A stretch of DNA of 11,486 bases from an uncultured Acidobacteriota bacterium (lineage in GTDB: Bacteria > Acidobacteriota > Thermoanaerobaculia > Gp7-AA8): NCBI GenBank assembly GCA_946887105.1, contig CAMPKJ010000159.1, positions 1-11,486 of the forward strand, in the 5' to 3' direction. Under the pieces are notes generated by a model that was not told where the DNA came from, did not search any database, and worked only from the letters and a program-made list of their open reading frames with translations. Of the stretch, positions 1 to 10,314 are shown piece after piece (the stretch's first letter is position 1; every line of letters begins with the position of its first letter). A program made the translations under genes and the position numbers.

Positions 1-318
1 CCGACCAACGATCGCTTTCCGGTGATGAACCTCGCGCAGTCGGCCGGCGTGTTCTGCTACGAGCTTTCGTCGATCGTGCCGGCGCCGGCCGCGCGCGAGC
101 TGCCTGACGCCGCCGCCATCGAGCGCGTGCACCAGCGCGCGCGGGAGTTGCTGCTCGAAGTGGGGTTCCTGCACGAGAACAATCCCGACCGCATCTACGA
201 CGACCTGCGCAACCTGGTTGCCCGTGCCGATCTCGACGCACGCGAAGCCACGATCGTGCTGGGGATCATCCGGCAGATTGAGTGGAGGATCCGGTCGACT
301 TCGCGTGCGCGTGATTGA
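1..318 (+). CDS. trmJ: TrmJ-like tRNA 2'-O-methyltransferase, C-terminal part (5' end outside window)
   Basis: The reading frame is open from base 1 and ends at TGA 316-318, so only the last 105 codons are present. The first residues, PTNDRFPVMNLAQSAG followed by VFCYEL, match the third conserved motif of SPOUT-class RNA methyltransferases (the 'P..NLAQAV...YEL' segment that forms part of the knotted SAM site). The rest, with VGFLHENNPDRIYDDLRNLVARADLDAREATIVLGIIRQIEWR, matches the C-terminal helical extension of TrmJ/TrMet(Xm32), which methylates the ribose at position 32 of tRNA. TrmJ is a cytoplasmic homodimer. The last 53 bp overlap the end of the convergent response regulator gene. Another SPOUT methyltransferase of the TrmH superfamily is possible, but the C-terminal extension favours TrmJ. 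Confidence 0.85.
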   Translation, partial: PTNDRFPVMNLAQSAGVFCYELSSIVPAPAARELPDAAAIERVHQRARELLLEVGFLHENNPDRIYDDLRNLVARADLDAREATIVLGIIRQIEWRIRSTSRARD

Positions 319-697
319 GGCAGTCGCCGATGATGCCGATGAACGTGTCGAGGTCGAACGGCTTGAGGATGGAGTTGCAGACCGCGTTCGGGGGGATCTT
401 GTCGACGCCGCGCTTTCCGGCGGCGGTGAAGACGATGATGTGCGGGCGGTGATCGGGATGACGCTGCCCGATCCGTTCGATGAACTCGTAGCCGTTGAGG
501 CGCGGCATCATCAGGTCGAGGAGCACCAGGTCGTAGAGGACGTCCTTCAGTTTCTCGAGACCGTCCGCGCCATCCTCGGCCACCTCGACCGCGAACTTCA
601 TCCGCTTCAGCACCGCCTGCAGCAAAACGCGAATGGCCAGGTCGTCGTCAATGACCAGAATTCGGCGTCCGGTTCCATCGAGCTTTTGAACAGGCAT
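266..697 (-). CDS. Single-domain response regulator (CheY-like receiver)
   Basis: This 143-aa protein is a stand-alone receiver domain. Acidic-pocket residues are Asp17-Asp18 in ILVIDDD, the predicted phosphoacceptor is Asp61 in LVLLDLMMP, the conserved Thr is Thr91 in IVFTA, and the conserved Lys is Lys112 in ILKPFD. No output domain follows; after the receiver there is only a short Ser/Thr-rich tail (NHAHAKSTGSSTQSAG), so it probably acts by protein contact in a phosphorelay. No histidine kinase is visible in the window. I start at ATG 697-695 because the receiver fold begins about 12 residues later; the frame is open further upstream, but that part has no family-like sequence. There is no clear Shine-Dalgarno. 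The 3' end overlaps trmJ by 53 bp in antisense. The receiver call is firm; the partner is unknown. Confidence 0.87.
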   Translation of the reverse strand: MPVQKLDGTGRRILVIDDDLAIRVLLQAVLKRMKFAVEVAEDGADGLEKLKDVLYDLVLLDLMMPRLNGYEFIERIGQRHPDHRPHIIVFTAAGKRGVDKIPPNAVCNSILKPFDLDTFIGIIGDCLNHAHAKSTGSSTQSAG

Positions 698-748
698 AAT
701 CGCTGCGCGACTGCACTGCCCGGCATTGCGAATGTCATACCGGTCTGA

Positions 749-5451
<4,703 letters not shown>

Positions 5452-5456
5452 CCCGG

Positions 5457-5462
5457 TAGAAT
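5457..5462 (+). promoter_or_regulatory. -10-like TAGAAT immediately before the 5473 gene
   Basis: TAGAAT matches the -10 consensus TATAAT at 5 of 6 bases, sits within ACCCGGTAGAAT and ends 10 nt before ATG 5473. It lies in the 21-nt gap after the amine oxidase stop. No -35 is evident and there is no Shine-Dalgarno, so a transcript starting at about 5469 would be nearly leaderless. The small-protein and channel genes may therefore have their own promoter. Confidence 0.45.
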
Positions 5463-5472
5463 CGACGTCTCG

Positions 5473-5862
5473 ATGAGCTGGGACGTCTTCATTCAACACC
5501 TGCCGGCGTCGGCGTTGTGCATGGCCGACATCCCGGACGACTTCGAGCCGTTGCCCCTCGGGCACCGGCACGAAGTGGTGAGCGTGATCCTGTCGATCTT
5601 TCCGGACGCCGACGCGACGGATCCGACCTGGCTGACGCTGCAGAAGCCCGGCTACACGATCTCGTTCGGCACCGGCACGGAGGACGTCGTGACCGGACTC
5701 ACGCTGCACGTGCGCGGCGACGAATCGGTCATCGCGCCGATCGCGCAGTTGATCGACCGCCTCGGCGCACGCGGCATCGACTCCTTCACCGGCGAGTTCT
5801 TCGATCCGCTCACGGCGCGCGAGTCGATCCGGCGCTGGCGGTCGTACGTCGACGAGCTCTGA
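5473..5862 (+). CDS. Small conserved protein of unknown function (MSWDVFIQ-type)
   Basis: A 129-aa soluble protein with no signal peptide or membrane segment. The opening MSWDVFIQHLP, then a short linker (ADIPDDFEPLPLGHRHEVVSVILSIFP), a tryptophan-containing strand (DPTWLTLQKPGYTISF) and TGLTLHVRGDE is a pattern I associate with a small conserved bacterial family of unknown function. This is memory of the pattern, not a search. The rest is predicted mixed alpha/beta and ends in an amphipathic helix (ESIRRWRSYVDEL). Its TGA is separated from the channel ATG by one base, so the two are almost certainly translated together. A link to channel function is a guess from position only. Confidence 0.78.
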   Translation: MSWDVFIQHLPASALCMADIPDDFEPLPLGHRHEVVSVILSIFPDADATDPTWLTLQKPGYTISFGTGTEDVVTGLTLHVRGDESVIAPIAQLIDRLGARGIDSFTGEFFDPLTARESIRRWRSYVDEL

Positions 5863-5863
5863 C

Positions 5864-6589
5864 ATGCGCGACGCGCCTGCATATCAGCTGTTCATGCTCG
5901 CGCTGTCCGTGCTGGCGCTGCTCACCATCGTCATTCAGAACACGCTGCGCCTCGATCCGCAGATCGAAGTGCTGCTGGAGTATGCCGATACCGGGTTGTG
6001 CTTCGCCTTTCTGACCGACTTCGCGTTGACGCTGTGGCGATCGCCGAACCGGTGGCGATACTTCTTCACCTGGGGATGGCTCGATTTGCTGTCCTCGATC
6101 CCGACGCTCGACCTCGCACGCTGGGGCCGCGTGGCACGGATCGCCCGCCTGGCCAGGATCCTGCGCGCTCTTCGCGCGACGCGCCTGCTCACGAAAGTGA
6201 TCCTCGGGCAGAGAGCGCAATCGACGTCGCTCGCTGCCGCCATGCTCGCGTTCCTGCTGGTGATCGGGAGCAGCACGGCCATTCTCCAGTTCGAGAAGGT
6301 GCCGGAATCCAACATCAAGACCGCGGATGACGCGATCTGGTGGGCCTTCACCACCATCACCACCGTCGGCTACGGTGATCGCTTCCCGGTCACCACCGCC
6401 GGACGGATCGTGGCGGTGCTGCTCATGACCGCCGGCGTCGGCCTGTTCGGCGTCATCTCCGCGACGCTGGCAGCGTGGTTTCTGACTCCGGAGGAGCAAA
6501 CCACGGATGCGGAGATCGCCGGCCTGCGCGAGGAGATTGCCAGCCTGCGTGAGGCCATCGAGAAGAGCGGCGGTCAGCGCCAGGCCTAG
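5864..6589 (+). CDS. Voltage-gated-type potassium channel (six TM, ion transporter family)
   Basis: A 241-aa inner-membrane channel subunit; four would form a pore. S1 is at about 9-26, S2 about 40-58, S3 about 66-80. S4 carries eight arginines at exact three-residue intervals (86, 89, 92, 95, 98, 101, 104, 107), the classical voltage sensor. S5 spans about 121-143, the pore helix (AIWWAFTTITT) leads into the selectivity filter TVGYGD at 167-172, and S6 covers about 180-206. The filter indicates K+ selectivity. A short heptad-like helix at about 213-234 (AEIAGLREEIASLREAIEK) may be a tetramerising coiled coil. It is short for the family and has no RCK or cyclic-nucleotide domain. The TAG stop lies inside the left end of the inserted element at 6586, so the present C-terminus was set, and perhaps shortened, by that insertion. 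It begins 1 nt after the preceding stop. Confidence 0.93.
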   Translation: MRDAPAYQLFMLALSVLALLTIVIQNTLRLDPQIEVLLEYADTGLCFAFLTDFALTLWRSPNRWRYFFTWGWLDLLSSIPTLDLARWGRVARIARLARILRALRATRLLTKVILGQRAQSTSLAAAMLAFLLVIGSSTAILQFEKVPESNIKTADDAIWWAFTTITTVGYGDRFPVTTAGRIVAVLLMTAGVGLFGVISATLAAWFLTPEEQTTDAEIAGLREEIASLREAIEKSGGQRQA

Positions 6590-6767
6590 TGTGGTGTCTC
6601 GCAAATAGCTATGCGTTCTTCGACGCGCTGAAGGCGCGCTTGCTTCGCCGCCGCTCCTCCACGATGACACCGCATCGCCTGCGTCGCGCCGGCTCGCCAT
6701 CGAGCCTCCATCGCGCCGAATCACGCACAGCTATTTGCGAGACACCACACTAGCGTCAGCGCCAGGC
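6573..6767. repeat. 13-bp direct repeats flanking the MITE-like element
   Basis: GTCAGCGCCAGGC occurs at 6573-6585, directly before the left inverted repeat, and again at 6755-6767, one base after the right one. The left copy encodes the last residues of the channel; the right copy contains the TGA stop and last codons (YAWR) of the opposite-strand gene. A 13-bp target duplication made on insertion explains this simply. A pre-existing 18-bp tandem repeat hit within its CTAG is the alternative. Confidence 0.75.
6586..6753. mobile_element. MITE-like element with perfect 25-bp terminal inverted repeats
   Basis: Bases 6586-6610 and 6729-6753 are perfect inverted repeats of 25 bp (outer ends CTAGTGTGGTG and CACCACACTAG). 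They enclose about 118 bp with no credible gene. Total length is 168 bp, which fits a miniature inverted-repeat transposable element moved by a transposase encoded elsewhere. The outer four bases at both ends are CTAG; IS630-family elements favour CTAG targets and duplicate TA, so an IS630-type MITE with a TA duplication is one reading. The other is a 13-bp target duplication (see the flanking repeat entry). It lies between convergent genes and its arms could act as a two-way terminator. No second copy is in the window, so mobility is inferred. Confidence 0.72.
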
Positions 6768-7382
6768 ATACACATCGACGTCGGCGCGCGCGCGCAGTTG
6801 CGCGGTCCACTTCCCGATCTCTTCCTCGAGACGTGAGCCGCGCGCCGCGACGCGCACTTCCTCGCGAACGCTCGACAGCGGCGGCACGGAGAGCCCGCGC
6901 TCGCGCCGCTGCTCCGTCCACGGCCCGCGATAGTAGGCCTCCACGTCTTCGTTCGAGATGAACACCAGCGGCGCGAAACGCTCTTGGATGTACGCCTCGA
7001 CCTGCAACTGCCGCTTGATCAGCGCGCGTACTTCATCGAGCGTCAACTCCGCCGCAGCCACCGCTGCCGTGAATTCCGCCTCGGACGCGAACCGTCGCTG
7101 GATCTCGACCAAGCGCGCTTCGATGGCGTCGCGCGGAATGTCCTGTGCGCCGAAACGCTCCACATCGCGATACCGCAGCGCCTGCGCGATCAACGCGTCG
7201 AGCACATCGCGCCGATGATCCTCCTCGCTCTGCGCCGTGCGCGCAAAGAAACGAAGCCCCACCATCTGCGTGATCTCGCTGACCGTCAACACCTGCCGGT
7301 CCACCGTCGCCGCAATGCGATCGACCGTCACGGCCGAGGCCGTGAGGGAGAGGAAGACGAAGACGAAGCCGAGACGGCGCAT
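6756..7382 (-). CDS. Exported SurA N-terminal-domain-like protein without PPIase domain
   Basis: A 208-aa protein with a signal peptide (MRRLGFVFVFLSLTASA). The mature start, VDRIAATVDRQVLTVSEI, is the typical opening of SurA/PrsA-type periplasmic chaperones, which hold unfolded outer-membrane proteins. Helical chaperone-like sequence follows (RRDVLDALIAQALRYRDVERFG, RLVEIQRRFASEAEFTAAVAAAELTLDEVRALIKRQLQVEAYIQERF), then the usual ISNEDVEAYY segment. The parvulin PPIase domain of full SurA is absent, so any role is chaperone-like or regulatory. I chose ATG 7382 for its compact signal peptide. ATG 7409 is also in frame, has GGAG 10 nt upstream and would overlap the upstream gene by 17 bp; it is a real alternative. 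The TGA stop lies inside the 13-bp repeat beside the MITE-like element. Fold assignment is good, function inferred. Confidence 0.8.
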   Translation of the reverse strand: MRRLGFVFVFLSLTASAVTVDRIAATVDRQVLTVSEITQMVGLRFFARTAQSEEDHRRDVLDALIAQALRYRDVERFGAQDIPRDAIEARLVEIQRRFASEAEFTAAVAAAELTLDEVRALIKRQLQVEAYIQERFAPLVFISNEDVEAYYRGPWTEQRRERGLSVPPLSSVREEVRVAARGSRLEEEIGKWTAQLRARADVDVYAWR

Positions 7383-7392
7383 CGGCGGGATT

Positions 7393-7659
7393 CTAAGTGT
7401 TCGCTGCATCGAGGGCGCGCTCCAATGCGCCATCGAAGTAGGCCGACGTCAAACCGGTCGCCCAATAGGTGATCGCCTCGGCGGTTGACTGGGTGGTCTC
7501 GACAGGCGTCGGCAAGCGCCGGCCATCCGATAAGCGCTCGAACACCAGCCAGCCCTGCCACGTATCGTGTTCGCGGCTGCGCCCATAGACGTAAACCCGG
7601 TATGTCTCTGGAGCTCTGCCGCTGAACGTCTCTTCGAACTGATGTAGAAGTCGCTCCAC
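7393..7659 (-). CDS. Small conserved protein of unknown function
   Basis: An 88-aa protein if started at GTG 7659. The segment TYRVYVYGRSREHDTWQGWLVFERLSDGR followed by LPTPVETTQSTAEAITYWATGLTSAYFDGALERAL has the composition and hydrophobic pattern of a real protein. It resembles a small bacterial family I recall with a 'YVYG...W.GWL.F.....G....T.RETTQ......YWA.GL...Y..GAL.RA' pattern; I cannot name a function. No signal peptide or membrane segment. The start is uncertain: the frame is open upstream to 7920, but that part lies antisense to the next gene and looks non-coding. It ends 10 nt before the SurA-like start, so the pair is probably one transcript. It diverges from the 7691 gene with a 31-bp gap. 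Confidence 0.68.
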   Translation of the reverse strand: MERLLHQFEETFSGRAPETYRVYVYGRSREHDTWQGWLVFERLSDGRRLPTPVETTQSTAEAITYWATGLTSAYFDGALERALDAANT

Positions 7660-7690
7660 AGATGCACACGTTTTGCAAAGGCGTCGCCAG

Positions 7691-8512
7691 ATGAGCCGCC
7701 TGTTGGTCGCGCTGTTCGCGACGTTCGTTTTTGCAGTCGAGGCGGGCGCTTGTTCGTGTCTTCCCGCGGGCAGCGTCGAGGCGGAGTACGAGCACGCCGA
7801 CATCGTGTTTGCGGGCGTGGTCGTTTCGATCGAAGATCCGCGCGGCGATCGGGTCCGCGCACTTCCGGAGCACGAACGGAAGGTCACCTTTCGCGTGATG
7901 CAGTGGTGGAAAGGCGACACGCTGCCCGATTCCGTCGAGCTCTGGACGGGATACGGCGGCGGAGACTGCGGGTATCCGGTCGAAGTCGCGAAGTCGTATC
8001 TCGTCTACGCCCGTCGCGACTCGCGCAATCGATTGGCGTTCGGCATCTGCGGGCGTACTGCCGCGCTGATCTGCGCCTCGAAGGATCTCGAAGAGCTGGG
8101 CGATCCGGTCAAGACGTACGAGACGTTCGGCACGGCCTCGCTGGTGAAGCGCGAAGAGCCTTACACGACCTACTGGCGGCCCTGCATCGAATGGCCGGTG
8201 CTCCTCGGCGAGCGCGGGCTGAGAATGGACAAACACTGCCGTTTCAAAGTCGAAGGCGTCGTCACGCGCGATGGCACCGTCCGCGACTTCGCGTTCATCG
8301 ACACGTCGCTGCCACAGATGTGTCCAAGCCCGCTTCGAGATCAGATTGCGGAGCGGGTTGCGACGTGGCGATTCCGCCCCGCGAGGTTCGAGGGTCACCC
8401 GATCGAATCGCTTCTGACGAGCATTTCGATGCGCGAGCCGGTCACTGAGGCCGAACATGCGAAGTGGCTGAAGGAACAGGCAGAGCGCGCGGCCAGGAAG
8501 AAGCCGGACTAA
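7691..8512 (+). CDS. Exported protein: TIMP/netrin-like domain joined to a TonB-C-like domain
   Basis: A 273-aa protein with a signal peptide (MSRLLVALFATFVFAVEAGA) cut just before CSC. A mature N-terminal Cys-X-Cys followed by the pattern 'CSCLP...EYEHADIVFAGVVVSIED' is the hallmark of the OB-fold NTR/TIMP family, where the first cysteines form disulfides; further cysteines are at 93, 120 and 128. A lipoprotein reading (AGAC) is possible but a weaker lipobox. From about 183, CRFKVEGVVTRDGTVRDF through to ATWRFRPARFEGHPIESLLTSISMRE matches the TonB C-terminal domain pattern. There is no TM anchor beyond the signal peptide, so it is unlikely to be a true energy transducer. ATG 7691 is preferred over upstream TTG 7673 because AAAGG lies 9 nt before it and the signal peptide starts there. 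Function unknown. Confidence 0.82.
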   Translation: MSRLLVALFATFVFAVEAGACSCLPAGSVEAEYEHADIVFAGVVVSIEDPRGDRVRALPEHERKVTFRVMQWWKGDTLPDSVELWTGYGGGDCGYPVEVAKSYLVYARRDSRNRLAFGICGRTAALICASKDLEELGDPVKTYETFGTASLVKREEPYTTYWRPCIEWPVLLGERGLRMDKHCRFKVEGVVTRDGTVRDFAFIDTSLPQMCPSPLRDQIAERVATWRFRPARFEGHPIESLLTSISMREPVTEAEHAKWLKEQAERAARKKPD

Positions 8513-8542
8513 CCTTTCCCGGCTCCCGCCGTACCACGGGAC

Positions 8543-9121
8543 ATGCGCACACGCCTGATTGCTCTGGCCCTCCTCGGATGCGCGGCGCTGGTCATCACCG
8601 CAAAGCCGCGCATCGAATACATCTACAAGCGCAGCGGCAGCATGCATACACGCATCAGCGGATCGTTCGATCGCATCGGCGAGGTGGCGCGCAGGTATCA
8701 CGGCGAGTTCGTCTGGTTGCGGATGGACGGACGCAACTATCTGATTCGCGACGCCGCCACGCTGGCCGAGGTCCGGAGCACGTTCCGGCCGGTCGAGGAG
8801 CTCGAGCCTTCGCTGCGTGAGGTCGAACGCCGCCTGAAACCGTTCGAGCAGGAGATGGAGCAGGTCGAAGAGCGCGTCGACGAGCTCGGCGACAGCCTCG
8901 ACGACGACCGGCTCACCGATGCCACACGCGACGACGTCGAAGACAAGATCCGCGATGCCGAGACGAAGATGCGCGCGATCGAAGACAAAGCGCGCGTCAT
9001 CGAGCGCGAGCTGGAGCGCCTGGAGCAGGAAAGCGAGAGGCGGGAAACGATCGCGGAGAAGAAGTTCGAGGAGCTGGTCGTGCGCGCGGTGAGGCAAGGG
9101 ATCGCGGAGCGAGTGGACTAG
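8543..9121 (+). CDS. Exported coiled-coil protein of unknown function
   Basis: A 192-aa protein with a signal sequence (MRTRLIALALLGCAALVITA, likely cut before KPRIEY). Residues about 50-82 (RRYHGEFVWLRMDGRNYLIRDAATLAEVRSTF) form a small beta-rich unit. A similar 'WxxxDGxxYxIRD' pattern occurs in periplasmic Gln/Glu-rich coiled-coil proteins that I recall from Acidobacteriota; this is an inference. Residues about 85-185 are charged and heptad-like (VEELEPSLREVERRLKPFEQEMEQVEERVDEL and KIRDAETKMRAIEDKARVIERELERLEQE), so an elongated dimer is likely. The gap to the preceding gene is 30 nt, suggesting co-transcription. An LLGC segment inside the signal could be read as a lipobox, but the hydrophobic stretch continues past the cysteine. 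The gene ends just before the heat-shock promoter. Confidence 0.78.
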   Translation: MRTRLIALALLGCAALVITAKPRIEYIYKRSGSMHTRISGSFDRIGEVARRYHGEFVWLRMDGRNYLIRDAATLAEVRSTFRPVEELEPSLREVERRLKPFEQEMEQVEERVDELGDSLDDDRLTDATRDDVEDKIRDAETKMRAIEDKARVIERELERLEQESERRETIAEKKFEELVVRAVRQGIAERVD

Positions 9122-9138
9122 TCACGACACTCGGCATA

Positions 9139-9167
9139 TTGACACCGCCTGTCCCTGTTCCTACAGT
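9139..9167 (+). promoter_or_regulatory. Sigma-70-type promoter of the hrcA-grpE-dnaK operon
   Basis: TTGACA (9139-9144) is a perfect -35. A 17-nt spacer leads to TACAGT (9162-9167), matching the -10 consensus at 4 of 6. Transcription would start at about 9174, inside the CIRCE operator, so bound HrcA would block initiation. This is the standard layout for HrcA-controlled vegetative promoters. No heat-shock-sigma promoter was noticed nearby. Confidence 0.8.
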
Positions 9168-9171
9168 CTGC

Positions 9172-9198
9172 CTGGCACTCGGTCCGCGGGAGTGCCAG
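9172..9198. promoter_or_regulatory. CIRCE operator (HrcA binding site)
   Basis: CTGGCACTC, nine bases, then GAGTGCCAG: a perfect 9-9-9 inverted repeat. The usual CIRCE is TTAGCACTC-N9-GAGTGCTAA, so the inner GCACTC/GAGTGC core is intact while the outer bases are changed symmetrically, keeping full pairing. It begins 4 nt after the -10 and ends 7 nt before the hrcA ATG, so it can act at DNA level and also form a hairpin at the mRNA 5' end. Autoregulation by HrcA of its own operon is the expected result. Confidence 0.93.
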
Positions 9199-9205
9199 CA
9201 GGCAC

Positions 9206-10276
9206 ATGGCACAACGACACGATTTACACGACTTCGAGCTCGAGCCTCGCGCTCGCGAGGTGCTGCGGGAGATCATCCTGCAGCACATCGCCAATGGCGA
9301 GCCGATCGGTTCGCGGACGCTCGCCAAATGCGGCAAGTTCCAGCTCTCGCCGGCCAGCCTGCGCAACGTCATGGCCGACCTCGAGGACCTCGGGTTTCTC
9401 CAGCAGCCGCACACTTCCGCCGGCCGCATCCCCACCGATCGCGGCTATCGCTACTTCATCAATCACCTCATGAAATCGCGCTCGCTGAGCTTGCGCGAGC
9501 GCGAGGCCATCGATGAAGAGGTCGGCAACGCCAGCGAGATCGACGAGGTCCTCCATCTTTCGAGCAGCGTGCTCTCGAAGTTGAGCGATCAGGTGGGCGT
9601 GATCTTCATGCCTACGCTGCTGCAGTTCGCCATCCGCTCGATGGATTTCATCCTCGTGGCCGACAACCGCATCATGTGCGTCGCGGTGGGCATCAACGGC
9701 GTGGTGGTGAACAAGGTCATCGAGACGCGTTACGTCTGCACGCGCGACGAGCTGGAAAAAATCAGCCGCTACATCACCTCCGAATTCGCCGGCTGCACGC
9801 TGGACGTGGTCCGGCGCCGTCTGATCCGCATGACCGAGCAGGAGCGCACGCAGCACGATCAGATGCTGCAGAAGACCATCTCCCTCGGCATCGAAGCGGT
9901 CAACGACGTGGCGCCGTTCGAGCACGAGCTGTATGTCGAAGGCGCTGCCTCGATCCTCAACAAGCCCGAGTTCGCCGACGCCGTGTCCTTCCGCAAGACC
10001 TTTCTCGCTCTCCAGGAAAAGGAGCGGCTGGTCGAGATCCTCGAGAGCTGCCTCAGCGAGGAAGGGCTGCAGATCCTGGTCGGATCGGAGAGCGACTTCA
10101 CGCAGATGCACAACTTCAGTATCGTGGCCCGCCGCTACGGCTCGACTGCTGCTCCGCTGGGCATGGTCGGCATCATCGGCCCGATGCGCATGGAGTACGC
10201 ACGGATGGCTCCGCTCGTCGATTACCTGAGCCGCGCGCTCAGCCGGAAAATCGAGGAAGAGCAAGTGCCGCAATAG
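9206..10276 (+). CDS. hrcA: Heat-inducible transcription repressor HrcA
   Basis: A 356-aa protein of normal length. HrcA binds CIRCE as a dimer and represses chaperone operons; in the known model GroEL keeps it active and heat shock titrates GroEL away. The N-terminal winged helix-turn-helix covers about 10-90, with the family signatures IGSRTLAKCG, LSPASLRNVMADLEDLGFL and QPHTSAGRIPTDRGYRYF. The rest is the GAF-like dimer domain with its inserted segment (about 110-350), ending with GIIGPMRMEYARMAPLVDYLSRALS. ATG 9206 gives the expected N-terminus and lies 7 nt after CIRCE; AGG at 9200-9202 is too close to be a good Shine-Dalgarno, so translation initiation may be weak. It is first in the hrcA-grpE-dnaK order and controlled by the adjacent CIRCE. 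Confidence 0.96.
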   Translation: MAQRHDLHDFELEPRAREVLREIILQHIANGEPIGSRTLAKCGKFQLSPASLRNVMADLEDLGFLQQPHTSAGRIPTDRGYRYFINHLMKSRSLSLREREAIDEEVGNASEIDEVLHLSSSVLSKLSDQVGVIFMPTLLQFAIRSMDFILVADNRIMCVAVGINGVVVNKVIETRYVCTRDELEKISRYITSEFAGCTLDVVRRRLIRMTEQERTQHDQMLQKTISLGIEAVNDVAPFEHELYVEGAASILNKPEFADAVSFRKTFLALQEKERLVEILESCLSEEGLQILVGSESDFTQMHNFSIVARRYGSTAAPLGMVGIIGPMRMEYARMAPLVDYLSRALSRKIEEEQVPQ

Positions 10277-10295
10277 CTCCCGCGGGAACGGGAGC
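10276..10295 (+). promoter_or_regulatory. Hairpin between hrcA and grpE
   Basis: GCTCCCG (10276-10282) and CGGGAGC (10289-10295) form a perfect 7-bp GC-rich stem with a 6-nt loop, starting at the last base of the hrcA stop. There is no U-tract, so it is not a standard terminator. It may mark mRNA processing or protect the downstream grpE-dnaK message. In Bacillus subtilis the dnaK operon transcript is known to be processed between hrcA and grpE, so a similar role is plausible here. Confidence 0.6.
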
Positions 10296-10298
10296 AGC

Positions 10299-10304
10299 AA
10301 GGAG
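10299..10304 (+). promoter_or_regulatory. Strong Shine-Dalgarno for grpE
   Basis: AAGGAG lies 10 nt before ATG 10315 and fixes the grpE start. It follows the hairpin by 3 nt, so the stem leaves it accessible. It is the best ribosome binding site in the window, in contrast to the weak one before hrcA, suggesting more GrpE than HrcA is made from the same message. Confidence 0.75.
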
Positions 10305-10314
10305 CAGTCGATTC

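Noticed and set aside
5810..6724. 304-codon minus-strand frame spanning the channel gene and the inserted element
   Set aside because: It runs antisense to the channel's S1-S6 region and through the element; its translation is low-complexity and has no transposase motifs, so it is not the element's own gene.
8560..8590. Lipobox in the coiled-coil protein (LLGC)
   Set aside because: The hydrophobic segment continues beyond the cysteine to ITA, which fits an ordinary signal peptidase I site better.
7328..9097. 589-codon open frame on the minus strand
   Set aside because: It lies antisense to three genes with signal peptides and domain patterns; its translation is rich in Arg, His, Asp and Ala without family-like motifs, as expected for a GC-rich shadow frame.
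9224..10300. 358-codon open frame antisense to hrcA
   Set aside because: hrcA is certain from sequence and context; the reverse frame is a by-product of codon bias.
10276..10300. Intrinsic terminator after hrcA
   Set aside because: The stem is GC-rich but followed by AGCAAGGAG and not a U-tract, and grpE-dnaK should be co-transcribed.
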